The translations under genes were made by a program, and so were the position numbers. From contig JAWZYU010000034.1 of the NCBI GenBank assembly GCA_038380435.1, positions 1,284,704-1,348,703 on the forward strand: 64,000 nucleotides of DNA, in the 5' to 3' direction. The notes beneath the pieces were generated by a model, which searched no databases, was not told the DNA's origin, and saw only the letters and a list, made by a program, of their open reading frames with translations. Within the stretch, counting starts at the first letter, position 1. The number at the start of each line of letters is the position of its first letter. This document shows positions 10,621-22,520 of the stretch, piece after piece. Source of the stretch: Ryuthela nishihirai (lineage: Eukaryota > Arthropoda > Arachnida > Araneae > Heptathelidae).

Positions 10621-10786
10621 GAGCCGTCCCGTGGCCGAGTGGTTAGCACGCTTGGCTACTGATCTAAGGGACTTGGGTTCGAGCCCCGGGTAAGGCATGG
10701 CTGTTTGTGTCGTTTTTCTGCTGAGGAACTGCCATCCTCTCAGACCTTCTACTCTGAAGGGGTATTCATTTTTTTTAATTTATTTA
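10621..10786 (+). mobile_element. SINE A copy with internal deletion
   Basis: Near-consensus head gccgtcccgtggccgagtgg, B box gggttcgagccccggg, body up to cagaccttctactctg, then directly the tail aaggggtattcatttt. The segment between the 'ctatggc' and 'ctgcttga' parts of the family is missing. Confidence 0.9.
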
Positions 10787-11578
10787 TACTAAGAACAAAA
10801 ATTTTCTGCACGGTAAAATAATTTTTCTTAGATGATTCTCGACAAATATTTAATAGGATATACTTGTGACACAAGTCATTCCACTGAAACATTTGTTGCT
10901 GAAAGATTATTACGCCTTGTTTGAAGACCTGCAACTGCATCTTGCAATATGCAATCGTCTGTTATCGATTACACGAAATAATCCTGTAAACGATAACTCA
11001 GTTGAGTTTAATCTTGTAATCAAATTACGGATAATAATGTTTTTCGTTGCATGGAGAAACGATAAAATTGCTGAAGATTCATGCTTTGTGTTCTACCCGT
11101 GAATCCAATTTTCATCTGAAAGTGGCGACACTAATTTCCTGGTAATATTCATTAAAAGTCTACAACAACCGCAATTTTTAGTGGCCCGCCGAATGATTAA
11201 CTTCCTATGCCACCGACTGAAAGATCAACTCCTTATGTGGCCAGCTGCGTCAAAAGTTAGGAGAACTTAAGGTTTGAACCCTTGTCTAGGTTTAGAAATT
11301 TGACAGAAGAGTCCAAACAATTAAGCAGATCACATCATTTAAATTCTAAGTGTAGCAGACGGTCGACAAGATTGCAAATCAACGACCTGTTTCACAAATC
11401 AGACATGCAACATTAAAATCATATCTTATTCTTATTAAAATCGAAAGCAGTTTTCTACAAAACTGTGACTTTCAATCCTAGAAAATAATTCAAATGATAT
11501 CTTTAGTGTAAAAAAGCAAATTAGCCCATGTATGGAGTTGTAAAATACGATAGATTACCCGTAGATAGAGAATTTAAT
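10787..11578. other. No gene recognised
   Basis: AT-rich sequence with no matched repeat and no motif-bearing frame. Confidence 0.45.
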
Positions 11579-12072
11579 AAATATTCACGTGTAAAAAAAA
11601 TGTTGCCGATGAGGTGGGAATCGAACCCGCAACTCTCCAGATACATGCCAGTGCTCTCTACCGTTAAACAACGAATCGGACGATAATTTACTTCCACGAT
11701 GTGACCCTATAAATTTTACTGAATGTAGCGGTTGTATCAATATTTTTTTTCCACATGAATATTAAAATTCCATTCTACAAGTATTCAAGTGTATTGAATG
11801 TGAATGGATGGATTTTTCATAAATAACGCTTAAGCGTGAAGTGACTTCCTCATTAACATCTGAATCATTAGCAACAATTGGAAATTCAGTTGCCTCTCCT
11901 TAAAAATAATTGGCGTAACCGTCACATTCAGTAAAATATTTATGTCACACATCGTGAAAGAAAATTATTGTCCGATTCTTTGTTTAATAGTAGAACGCTC
12001 TGGCATGTATCTGGAAAGTTGCGGGTTCGATTCCCGCCGCGTCGGCGGTAATTTTTTTCCACATGAATATTT
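11579..12072. mobile_element. Foldback element with tRNA-like arms
   Basis: Left arm 11579-11735 and right arm 11915-12072 are inverted copies of about 157 bp, starting aaatattcacgtg and ending gaatattt in plus-strand reading. They share the block gggaatcgaacccgcaact (left) and agttgcgggttcgattccc (right), which is a canonical B box. An A box-like stretch (gtttaacggtagagagca, read on the minus strand in the left arm) lies the usual distance upstream. A spacer of about 180 bp separates the arms. The two tRNA-like units point away from each other's outer ends, so RNA spanning the locus would fold into a long hairpin. It could be a head-to-head SINE pair or a MITE that captured a tRNA-like unit. 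Confidence 0.8.
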
Positions 12073-12225
12073 CATTATTATAAACTTTATGTTCAAAGTT
12101 TTTAACCGCCAAGCTAACCATCACTCTGAAGATTTTTTTACATCAACTCCAAGAGCAAATGGTTAACCAAACAGTCGCATGCAGGTTTTACACTGAGAAA
12201 TTAATTTTAATAAAAACATCTCTAG

Positions 12226-12413
12226 CCCTTTTGTGGCCGAGTGGTTAGCGCATTTGGCTACTGACCTGGATTTGAGTCCCGAGCAAGGCATTTATGTATG
12301 TGCAGTTTTTCTGTGAGGTCCCGCCATCCTCACAGACCCACTATGGCGTACAAACCGACAGGCTGTCAAACTTCTGTGGCAAGCAGCTGGCTTGAGGGAG
12401 TATTTATTTCTTA
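12226..12413 (+). mobile_element. SINE A copy
   Basis: Head ttttgtggccgagtggttag, a damaged B box (gatttgagtcccga), body gaggtcccgccatcctcaca, tail gcagctggcttgagggagta then tttatttctt. Older than the copy at 10621 judging by substitutions. Confidence 0.88.
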
Positions 12414-14109
12414 TTAAAACATTTTTAGGTGCACACACGTAGGCCACAGGCTCATACGTCCTGTTAATATTTAACCCTTTGAAGCACGAATTTCGATTTT
12501 ATTTCCGATTTTAATGACATTTGGTATGGGCCGTCTTTATGTGTAGAAAAATGGAGTATCAATACTTAATCATTTGCGATGGAGATCAATAGATGACGCA
12601 CTAATACCCATGTAGGAAGTGTGGTTTCGCTGTAAAACCAGTCTGCGTATAGAAATAAAAATTTAAGTAAGTGGTTTCTGTGTGGAACCACTATGCTTTT
12701 TTTTTCACTATGCTTATGTTAACGACTCTTAAACTATGCCAAATTGCCAATAATATTGCGACCTTAATTAAAAGCCTGTGCTGACCCCGGGGCAGGAATG
12801 AGAGGAGACGCATTAAAGCACTTTCCCTGTCCAAGGCCATGATGACGCCGCCGCTTTTAAAACAATTATTGCCGCAATCAATATTTTTCTGGATGTCAGA
12901 AGTCATTTACACAGTTATGCACTAATTTTCGACAATGAATATTTCCATATCGAATAACTAACAATGTACTATATACTTCGCCGTTGCTTAATAAATTACC
13001 TTGATCACCACAAACTACAGACGAGTTGAGGATCAATTTCTTCCCGCGCCTGAACGAATTCCACAACTGAACTAGATTTGGGGAATTTTTTTATATAAAG
13101 CATCATAAGATAGACAGAAGTGTTTCTGCAAATCATTTATATTCAATGAGAAAACATTTTATGGCAAAATTAAAATGTTAAACACTATTTAGAAATATAT
13201 TAGAAATACAAGTAGAAACCGAAAGTTCGTGGGCAACACTGTAAAAGCAAAAAACGATTGATTTATTAAAGAGAATACATAAAAAATGAATCAAAAGCCG
13301 CATAATGCTATATTTTTTAACTACTAAGGACTAGTTAAAAGGTTGATAAAATAAAAATTATATTTTCTTATTTTTATCCCTATTAAAAAAAATATTTTAA
13401 TTATTGTAAGCCCCAGTCCACATTTACTACAAACGTTGATTACAAATTAAACGAATGGAATAAAACGATTAAGTTTTGAAAGGTATTTGATACGAGCCAC
13501 CTATATTTGACAATATTTTACGAATAGAACACTGATAAACAAGCGTAAATACATAAGGTATAGCGGAATTGAAATCATAATCAGGAAATAGCCATTTCTT
13601 ATGCTGCCTAAATATTTTTTCCCATTCTACGCAAACAAATTGAAACCAATAATTAGAAACAACGACAGGCAGTTAGATTTCTAGGATAATTTAATCTTTG
13701 GTCGAAGACGATTTATAAAAAAAAACCTATATTACAATCAACAAAATGCGCTTTCTTCTATCTTCTCAATAAAAGCATACGAAAAAAACGCTGTTCGTTG
13801 TCACATTTAACTTTATAATTAACACTTTATGGCAAAAATCTGTACTCTCGGAATAACTTTGCTTTATGGTACTCTATAAGATATATATAAATAGATCTGT
13901 AAATGGTAGATAGGTAGTCAATGGAAGGAGAGCTAGGCAACAATCCCCTGTGATGATGCACACAACCGGCCAGGCCATAGCTTTTGTTCGACACCGCCTT
14001 CTCGTGGTACAGACCGTTAGTACCTTTCAAAAGAGATACTTATGGAAGTGAACGGAAGTAAAAGGGCTGCCAGATTAGAGTGGCCTACTGATCTGGACAA
14101 CTCTGGCTA
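12414..14109. other. No gene recognised
   Basis: AT-rich DNA. A GC-richer patch at about 13925-14040 (ggccaggccatag, acaccgccttctcgtgg) could be the 5' end of the following LINE, but I could not prove it. Confidence 0.4.
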
Positions 14110-17100
14110 CTTTTCTTCATTTCCTACCGTGCTGAGGAGTGGTCAACCACACAGGGTCCTGGTGCTGACCTTATAAACCCACTGGACTGAATTATGACTC
14201 TGAGATTGATTATGGATCCTGATTTTGCTGCACTGGTGGGCTTCTGTGGAGGGAAAATCTTCCGCTGTGTTTTCTGTTTGTTTGTGGGTTGACAACCCCA
14301 AGTGAATAGATTCACAGGATATGTTTATCAGCTGGTGGATAATACTGAGCAGAGGTCATCGCAGGCACCTGAACTCTATGCTTCTACTGGCATTGTCAAA
14401 TTCTGCATTGGGGGAAGTCTTCCAGTCTAGATGGCTTCAGCCTTTAGTGGTGTCTTTGACCCATGTGTGCGATAAGCGGCCTGTTTGATATTGTCGGCAT
14501 TCCCTCTCTCAATAAACATAGTTTCTTTAAACATCCCACTAACCATTTTCTCTACATAGGTAGTTGGATTGTGAGGACTCTGCACAGAGCTCACACAAAT
14601 ACCGTTATAATTTCGATATTCTCGGCTTGCAAGAGACCAGATGGACAGATAAAGGTCAGATTCTTAAAAAATATCTAAAATTTCTCTTTTTTGGGAGGGA
14701 GGATGAAAAGCATCACCAAGCGTGGGTCTGCTTCTCAATAGACACGCTAGCGATGCTCTTCTAGGATATGAGTGCATTAATGAAAGGTTTCTTACAGCAA
14801 AATTTCAGACAAGCATTAAGGACTTGAATGTTATCTTATCTGCTGTTATGCCCCCACTGAGCATGACGATGAGAAGGATGTTTTACAGACAACTTCAGGA
14901 TATTTTGAATTCTGTCAAGAAAGGAGATATTACCCCTGTTCTAGGTGACTAAATGCCAAAAGTTGGTACTGACTGACCTTTGGGAAGGGGTGATAGGCCC
15001 TTTTGGTACTGGTAGCTGCAATGGCAATGGGTAACGTCTCCTACAGGTAAGTAAACACAATGGTTTCACCTGATGGGCTGCATAAGAATATGATAATATA
15101 GCAAATGGGCTAGTTCTATTAGAAATACAAGGTCATTTAGGGGAGCTGAAATTGGATCTGACCATTACCTTGTTAAAAGTGTCTTGCAAATTAAACTGAA
15201 AGTGTTGTGTTAGGGTTAAAAAATTTACCTTTAATACTGAAGCTCTGAAAGACCCAGTTATAGCTAAAGCTTACCATGATAGGTTACTTAGTCATTATGA
15301 CAGTCATGCTTTGCTTACTACTGAAGTTGAGGAAGAATGGGTCCATTTTAAGCAGGCTTTTTTGGAAACTAACAGTACTCTTTTAGGAAAAAAGGAGCAG
15401 TGGAGGCAGAATTATTTGAGTGATAAGGCACTTGAGCTTATTTTAGAAAGAACTACAGGAATGTCCTTAATCAATACGCTACTAGTCCTAATAGAAAGCA
15501 TTACAGAAAGCCTAATAAACACGTAAAGGATCTGCTGATATGAATGTTTGACTTGATGGCTTGGCTGAAAAAGCTAAGGAAGCAGTTAGATAGCATAACA
15601 GCAGAGAGCTGTACCAGATAGTTAATGTTTTATGTGGTAGAAAACGGACAGGTATACAGGGATTGAAGGATAAACAAGGTAAGGTTATGGAAGATGAGGA
15701 TTCTGTCATGGCTAGTTGGGCTGAGCATTTCAGTGATGTTCTAAACAATGTGGTTAGTTCTACTCCCATTGTTTGCAATGATGATAGATGCATTGGTGGC
15801 ATTAATATTGGCCCTATAACACAGTCTGAAGTTATTTTGGCTACTTCTAAACTTAAAACTTCATAAATCCCCAGGAGTAGATAAAATTACTACGGAAATG
15901 CTTAGAGCTAGGAATGTTTCAGTTACCACTTGAATGACTGAAATTTTCATTATCTTTTACGATAAAGGCATGGTTCCTAAGGATTTTACCAGAGCTATTG
16001 TTATCCCTATTTTCAAAAAAGTTGATCTCAGTTCTTCTGATAACTATAGGGGTATCAGCCTACTCTCTGTTCCAGGAAAAGTTCTTTCCGTGATTGTGCT
16101 TAATAGAATTAAGAATCTGGTTGACAGGCAATTGCGTGATGAGCAATACGGATTCAGAAGTCGTAGGAGATGTGTTGATCAGATATTTTCACTTACGCAG
16201 ATTCTTGAGAAATGCAAAAAGGCTTTCGATTCTGCTGATCGTCATAATTTGTGGTTGATTGTGAGATCATATGGTATACCAGACAAGTTAGTTAACATAA
16301 TGAAAGCTCTCTATAACAACACTGAGTCGTGTGTGAGAGTTGGTAAGGTTTGTAGCAATTGGTTTAGCATAACTTCCGATGTTCGACAAGGGTGCATTTT
16401 GTCTCCTTTTCTCTTTAGTTTGATTATTTATTATGTTATGCAAAATTCACTTCAAGGGAAAGATTTTGGCCTTAAATGGGCTAGAGATAGGAAACTGTCA
16501 TTTAGATCATGCTAATGATTTAGCCCTTTTGGCAAATGATGACGAGATGAACTCTTTCATTCCAGCTGTTGATGAAGCTGGTACTAAAGTGGGTTTGATT
16601 ATAAACAGAAAACTAAAGTGATGAAAATTGGTCAGGCAGGCTGTGATTCAGTTAATCTGAATGGTTGTAAACTTGAGCAGGTGTCTCAGTTTAATTATCT
16701 TGGGAGCTATGTAACAGATACTGGTGATGTGTGGCATGAGATTAACAGACGAATAGTGATTGCTGCCGGGACTTTTAGGAATCTATGGAGAGTAAGGAGA
16801 AATAGATGTATACACCTAAAGACTAAAATTAGACTATAATATACTGCTCACAAAAATTAGGGGATATTTCTTCGCTTCATATTTATTTTGAAATATCCCC
16901 TAATTTTTGTGAGCAATATAGTTTATTTTTTTCTAGGGTTAATTATGGTAGCGAAACTTGGACGCTTCGTAAACAAGATGACAGGAAACTAGATGCTTAC
17001 ACAGTATCTTGGGCATTAAGTGGTTCAACTTAGTAACTAATGATGAGGTTAGGCAAAGGAGTCGGCAACCTCCTTTAAGCAGCATATTGTGCAGAGAGAG

Positions 17101-17335
17101 ACTCCGCTGGTTTGGTCATGTTGCCCGTATGGATAATTATAAATTGGCAAATTGGGTTACGAACAGCATGCCTAAAAGGCCTCAGAAAGAGGGGGAGATC
17201 TAGGATGCAGTGGGCAGCAGTCGGATGCAGCAGATGTAGCTCAGGACAGACATGCTTGGAGAACTAAATTGCATGGTCTGGTTGGACCTCCGTAGCCCAT
17301 GGCTGCTTGAGGATGATGATGATAAAATTATTAAG
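14110..17335 (+). pseudogene. Nearly complete non-LTR retrotransposon (endonuclease + RT), broken
   Basis: An apurinic-type endonuclease starts near 14558 with GSWIVRTLHRA, continues with DILGLQETRWTDKGQ (about 14613-14657) and ends with YRQLQDILNSVKKGDITPVL (about 14886-14945). The reverse transcriptase covers about 15660-16840: GKVMEDEDSVMASWAEHF, then DNYRGISLLSVPGKVLS (about 16040), DEQYGFRSRRRCVDQIF, CKKAFDSADRHNLW and DVRQGCILSPFLFSL. The YADD box has become HAND (about 16509), and FNYLGSYVTDTGD is at about 16690. The C-terminal region has LRWFGHVARMDNYKLAN (about 17103). The 3' end is gcccatggctgcttgaggat followed by GAT repeats, as in RTE-like elements. Frameshifts, stops and a MITE insertion inactivate it. 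The endonuclease-RT layout and the RHS after the RT fit an RTE/Nimb-like group; the exact clade is uncertain. The 5' limit is approximate. Confidence 0.88.
16842..16919. mobile_element. Short palindromic MITE inserted in the LINE
   Basis: Two 27-base arms (ctgctcacaaaaattagggg followed by atattt, and the reverse complement) surround about 20 bases (cttcgcttcatatttatttt). The ends are flanked by TA. The related LINE copies at 28500 and 31260 read straight from agactgtata(t)tatagtttgg without this block, proving an insertion. The TA target and near-perfect arms fit a Tc1/mariner-type MITE. Confidence 0.82.
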
Positions 17336-17899
17336 TCTCAACTAAATAACCCTTTCAGATAGACCCATCTTCGAAAACTGCATACCAAATGTTCTGCTGT
17401 AATTTTCCATCTAATGCTTAGGTAGCAAATAAGCTTCTAAATACTTTTAATTTTTCATGTTATGTTGGGTCATTATGACCCCAGTTGTTTTATCTCATTT
17501 AAAATTGGGGGTTTAGGTAAATTTTTTAAAATTTTTAGTTCTCGAAGGTTCTTAAATATTGCTAAAAATTTATTTGGTAAAAAGATAATTTGAAAAAAAA
17601 AAATTCATATTTTGGGCTTAACATGATCTCATGTAACCTTCCATGCATTTTTTTTTAATATTTAAAAAAATTTGTAACAAACTCCCATATCTAGCTGCTG
17701 GATGTAACTTTTGCTTTCCCAATTTTGGGTTTGATTTAGAATCACGTTTGGATCACTTAAAAAAATATTACCTCGAATAATTTGTTTCAACACTCTTGAA
17801 TAAGAATATCACTTTTCCCCCAGTTCAAAACTAATCGTAGCTATTGGATGATGGGAAAAATGAAAATAGTATTTTATTAATAATTATAAAACATAAAAG
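17336..17899. other. No gene recognised
   Basis: AT-rich DNA with several A/T runs between the LINE and the degenerate tandem repeat. Confidence 0.4.
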
Positions 17900-18740
17900 T
17901 ATTAGTTTTTTAATTCTTAAATCAGTGGAATGTCTGATAAAAACTACCACTATTTTTTTCAAATTTCTGTTCTATATATATTAAAAAGACTAAATATTTT
18001 AAAAAGTTTTATATCATTTGTGTCCAATCGAAACTTCATGACGTTCACATTCCATTATCAAAATTCCATATTTCTATCATTAAATACATGGCCGCAACAT
18101 TTCTTTGAAATTTTTCTGTTAGAGGGTGCAATCAGTTTCTGAAACTGCGAATCATATTTTATCAATTCCTAGCTAACCTTAAAAAGAATTTTTCATTTAT
18201 ATCTCTAAAGCAAAAAGTGACCCCCCCCCCCCATGTCACCACCAAAATTTAAAATTTCTAGAATACGTCGTTTGCAATATGTTTGAAATTTTAGAATTTG
18301 CCAATTTTCCCACCGTTAGAGTGCGCAATTATAGTTTACGGAAGATTTTAAAAGGAAGAATTGATAAAATATTATATTTCACATCTAACTCAAAAAGAAT
18401 TTTTCATTTATCCCAAAAAACAATTATCTGCTAAAACTAAAAAGGTGTTTTCCCCCTCCCTCTGGGTCAACTCATGCATGGCTCATTCATTCAAAAAAAA
18501 AAAAGGAAATCTCGTGACCTTCACACATTCCACAATCAAAATTTCTATTATAAATACACCGCTTGCAATATTAGTTTGAAATTTTCACCTTTTTCCACCG
18601 CTAGAGGGCATATTTATAGTTTTAGAGTGATTCTTAAAATGCACATTGTAATATTTCTTTAATATCTATCAAACAAAAAGAATTTTTAATTTATTTCTGT
18701 AAACAAAAAAGTTCGATGTCTATAGACCGACAGACGAGAA
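17900..18740 (+). repeat. Degenerate tandem repeat, unit roughly 200-290 bp (about three units)
   Basis: Each unit contains the same ordered blocks: aaaaagaatttttcatttat, a C-rich tract, ttcacattccac-atcaaaat, ttctatnataaatac, gcaatatt-gtttgaaatttt and ccaccgctagagggc followed by a tatttatag-like block. The gene-like last block recurs at about 18105-18130, 18308-18338 and 18590-18620. The array ends near gacagacgagaaacttatct cgttttc. Further units occur at 24090-24620 and, inverted, at 22190-22520 and 29500-30270. No coding sense was seen. Confidence 0.7.
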
Positions 18741-19283
18741 ACTTATCTCGTTTTCCTCGAAAATTGATCATACTCTAGTCAAATTTTACAAATCGTACTC
18801 GATTCATTAGTTTACAAATTTGCCGCCCCTGCCAAAAATTTGGTTCCTCATTACATGGTTTTACCAACAAATGAGCATTTAGGTCCTATGTGCCACAACC
18901 TTTATATCATCTCTGCATTATAATAATATAATGTATCAAAATATTCCAAATGCTCCAGATTTATATGTAAGAGACATCTGATAAGTATTTGTGAACAGTG
19001 CAGAAATTAAAATGTGCCTAAAATACTTTAAATTTTTACTATACTTTTAAAACGTTAAAAAATAGAGCCCTGCGCAGATATCAGTATTTAAAAAACTCTC
19101 CGCAGATAAAATATTAACCTCAAGGCGGATCACGCATGGACGTCTCGTACTCGATAAGCTATGCAGAAACATAAGCAAATATTAGCATTATTGATGGCTG
19201 ACACAAGTGAAAAACTACTTCAGATAATGTTTAAAAAAAAACCTTGATTTGAAAATTCAATGATGATATTCACTCCAAGTCCA
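18741..19283. other. No gene recognised
   Basis: AT-rich DNA without recognised repeats. Confidence 0.4.
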
Positions 19284-19612
19284 TTGGGTTTACTTCTGAG
19301 CGGCAATTCTTTGCACACAATGGGATAAATGGTCAGTTAAAGGACCCGAGGACTCAGAGAAGGTTGAGGTAAGGGTCCCACTGGATAATTGTTGGTAAAC
19401 GTGGATCAAATTCATCCAGCTTCTTCTTTAAGGTGCACAGGAACTACGACTTAACGTTCCATCCAATGGGCCGAGTTGTTTTACCTCTGAGCAGCCACAA
19501 GGTGTCCCTTTGACCGAGGGCAGTTTTGCAGAGATAAACCTCCGCAAAACTCTTGGAATTCGAACCTGGGAAGTGAAGTGTACGAGTCTGGCGCGCTACC
19601 GACTGATCCCAC
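19284..19612 (-). mobile_element. SINE B, degraded and mosaic copy
   Basis: Starts gggtttacttctgagcggca and ends in the tRNA-like head gcgcgctaccgactgatccc. Around 19472-19497 the 3'-end motif gttgttttacctctgagcag reappears in the middle, replacing the expected 'ggcggcctttccaagcccat' part, so the copy is a chimera of two SINE B sequences. Confidence 0.8.
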
Positions 19613-20093
19613 CCAATTCCACTGCAATAAAAAGTCAAGTTAAAAACTTATCCTATGTGAATCTTTTTTGGTGGCAAAATATAAATTCAAAAAAATTACT
19701 GGTGTTACGAAGAAAACAATTATTTAATATCAGTCGGAGAGATCACGAAAGTTTATATTACCCAGGAAAGTTACTGTGTAATAAAAGGAGTCTTCCCATA
19801 ATCGCCGATAATTACGTTTAAGTGCAAAATTGAGAAATTGCAAAATTCGAATTAAATTTAGTAAAGCATATTTTTTTTTACAAAGTCTTGATTTTTCATA
19901 GTAAAATTTCTGCCATTAGTCATTAATAAAGCATAACTTTCAAGCATTTGCATAATCACAATTTATTACCTAGTCAATATAACGCGGATACTAATCGAGT
20001 TTTGCGGATGCGGGTAGGACTTTCCCTACCCGCGCAGGACTCTTATAAAATACTAATATAAAAATATTCATAAATAACATACTTTATAGATAC
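19613..20093. other. No gene recognised
   Basis: AT-rich DNA; the open frame over 19510-19821 partly covers the SINE B head and has no motif. Confidence 0.4.
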
Positions 20094-20101
20094 ATATAAC
20101 A

Positions 20102-20610
20102 CAGTGTCTCGCAAACTTTACTCTGCGGCACATAATCTAATTTTTTTTTTCCGCGGCACACCAAAAAAATAATTTTTGATGGTTACGTAAAAAGAGGATG
20201 ATTGAAGTTTCATTAAATGCATTTTATTTAAAATTTAAATACTCTATATAATCTTCATTATATTTGCGCTTTCTTGAAGTCATCAGCCTGGTTTTACCTG
20301 AAGATTTGATCTCGTTCTTTAATTCATAACTCGGTGTTTGTTACAAATATTTGTCCATTCTATGGCTTAAAATAATCAAAAATTAATATCGAAATTTGGA
20401 AAAAGCTTGATAAATACTTACACGATCCCAGTTGATAAAATCTGAAAGATTTTTATTAAAGCACGTCGATAGGTAACAAAGGAAAAACTTTTAATACACA
20501 AAATCGATAACACAAGTCAAAATGAAATCTTTGGAAATATCTAGTGTCAATTTGAAAATATCTCGCGGCACACTTGGAATCTCTCGCGGCACACAGTTTG
20601 CGAGACACTG
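20102..20610. mobile_element. hAT-type MITE, 509 bp
   Basis: Terminal inverted repeats cagtgtctcgcaaactt(t) and, reversed, gcgagacactg with inner gcggcaca blocks at both ends. Flanks atataaca (20094-20101) and atataacg (20611-20618) form an 8-bp target duplication with one mismatch, diagnostic of the hAT superfamily. No transposase frame is present. The short gcggcacac motif is repeated at 20155, 20565 and 20588. Confidence 0.88.
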
Positions 20611-20618
20611 ATATAACG

Positions 20619-22189
20619 AAATTAAAAATAAGTATGGTAACTAATAATATTTATTGGGGTCAACTGACAACATAGCCATTGAAAGGTTAATTTCTTTTCA
20701 CAGCTTTTTAGCTCGTTTTCAGAAAAAAAAACAATTTATATTTGTTTTCAGAGATAAATTTAAAAAGAATAACGTAATTAATTACCTCGCTTGCAATAGA
20801 AATTTTCTTTTTTGGTGAAATGTGCATTGTTTTTCAGCCTTAGCCCCCAGGGGTGTGAAGGAATTTTTTTAAAAATAAGTGCTTTAGAAACTGATTAACA
20901 GTTCTTTATGGTTTTCAAATCCTCCACACGGCTTCAATTTACATGGCAAGATGGCGCTAAATGTAAAGCTTGAATATTGCAAACGATATATTTATTGCTA
21001 GATATTCTGGTAGTTCAATGCGTTGATAAAAATTCAAACATTCATTATAAAATTATTGTCTATTATTTGCGAATATAGCAACTTGAAATATTCAAAGGAA
21101 TACACAATATAAATAGAAAGATGAAATCAAGGAGCTCGTAGCCCCTTCAGATTAGAAATGCCCAAATGTTAAACCTTGAGAAACAGCAGTAAGTGAAAAC
21201 AACCACAAGGAATGCAAATGCAGCACTATAATGCCTTCTATCCCGGAAGAAAAGATTATAGATCAAGTAGCAATTTTACAGTTCAGTGTAAGTGCAATTT
21301 GATAGTTCTGTATAATTTAGCAGTTCTAATAATAGCAGTGGAGATAACCTCGAGTCAATTCCTGTTTGGTATTGCAGTGGGGACTAATAAGCTGTAAAAT
21401 ATGTTGTTATAGGGACCGCAAGTTGTTACTCCAAAGGAAGCAGTCCTATCTCGCTTCCTTTGTAAGAGATTTTGGAAATAAAATATTGGAAAAATTGAGA
21501 GGCGCCAAATTAAAATTAAAATTCTAGGAAAAAGGTCAGAAGTTCCGAGAAAATTTAATACCAAATTCCAAACTTCTAGTCTGGAATTTGGCACCAAGAG
21601 CGAATCAAATATGTGATGATAGTGCAGTGATCAGCACGTCTATATGTATATAAACAAGAACAGATAACATGAGTATAAATTATACTTCTGTTTTTAATTA
21701 CTATTGGTTCAAAATTCACGATGTTGCTCTTTATTTTTAAAAAGTCAGTACTTATTATCAATACTTTAATATACAGTGAAATGTTTATAACGAAATAGAG
21801 CGGGTGAAGCAAAATTTATTTGTTATACGGAAATGGAATGAAAGACGTGCTGACAGATAATACAAAATAATCCTAAGAAAGAAATTACCTGTGAATTCTA
21901 AAACAAATAATAACGAACAAAAATATAACATTCTTAAAATTTAATGAATGATAAAATGCATGGATTGAAACTGCTTTGAAAGAACTTTTCACTGCCATTT
22001 CGCGATACTGACACGATTCACAGGGATGTGAGGAGTTGTTAACTATTTCAACGATGCCAGATGCTAAAAATATACACTTGTTAAGGATTACCTTTTTAAA
22101 AATTTCGTGTATCAGGATGCAATTTTTTTCATTTTATGGGTTGAATTTTGCATTTACAAGGCTAATAAATATATTACTATTACATTTTC
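20619..22189. other. No gene recognised
   Basis: AT-rich DNA. A short inverted repeat occurs at 21542-21600, where an accaaattccaaacttctag stretch and a ctagtctggaatttggcacc stretch face each other and could form a hairpin. Confidence 0.4.
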
Positions 22190-22520
22190 CAATCAACCGA
22201 TTAGTACGAATTACCACAGTTAAAGGGTGCAAATTAAAAAACTTATTTTCTTTGGAAAAGTGCATTCTATATTCGGAAGAAGCGATGTCACTCTCCCGTT
22301 ATTTCGGCCTCAAAAAACAGATCAGTTTCACTTTGTCGTCTGTAGAAATAGAACTTTTTCTATAGAGATATATTAAAAATTGTTTTTGTGTTGGATGGTA
22401 TTAACTATCGCGATTTGCATTTTCCAAATCTCTCAAAAGCTAATTGCGCCCTCTAATGGTGAGAAAAAATTAAAAATGTCAAACCGATATTGCACACAAT
22501 GCAGACACCATCAGTTTGCA
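22190..22520 (-). repeat. Inverted unit of the degenerate repeat
   Basis: Contains ttagtacgaattacc, aagggtgcaaatt, and further on aattgcgccctctaatggtg followed by agaaaaaatta and gatattgcacacaatg. The last part is the reverse complement of the gcaatatt...ccaccgctagagggc core of the unit at 17900-18740. The ttagtacgaatta part also matches 30178-30190. Confidence 0.6.

Noticed and set aside
10640..10700. tRNA-Leu/Ser-like head at the start of SINE A
   Set aside because: The same head is joined to the same body and tail in more than ten places, so it is a SINE promoter and not a tRNA gene.
11608..11690. Possible genuine tRNA gene on the minus strand (B box ggttcgattccc)
   Set aside because: It is one arm of an inverted repeat; the acceptor ends (cgatgag.. 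/ ..tcggac) do not pair as a full cloverleaf acceptor, and the copy at 11942-12060 and degraded relatives show that it is a repeat.
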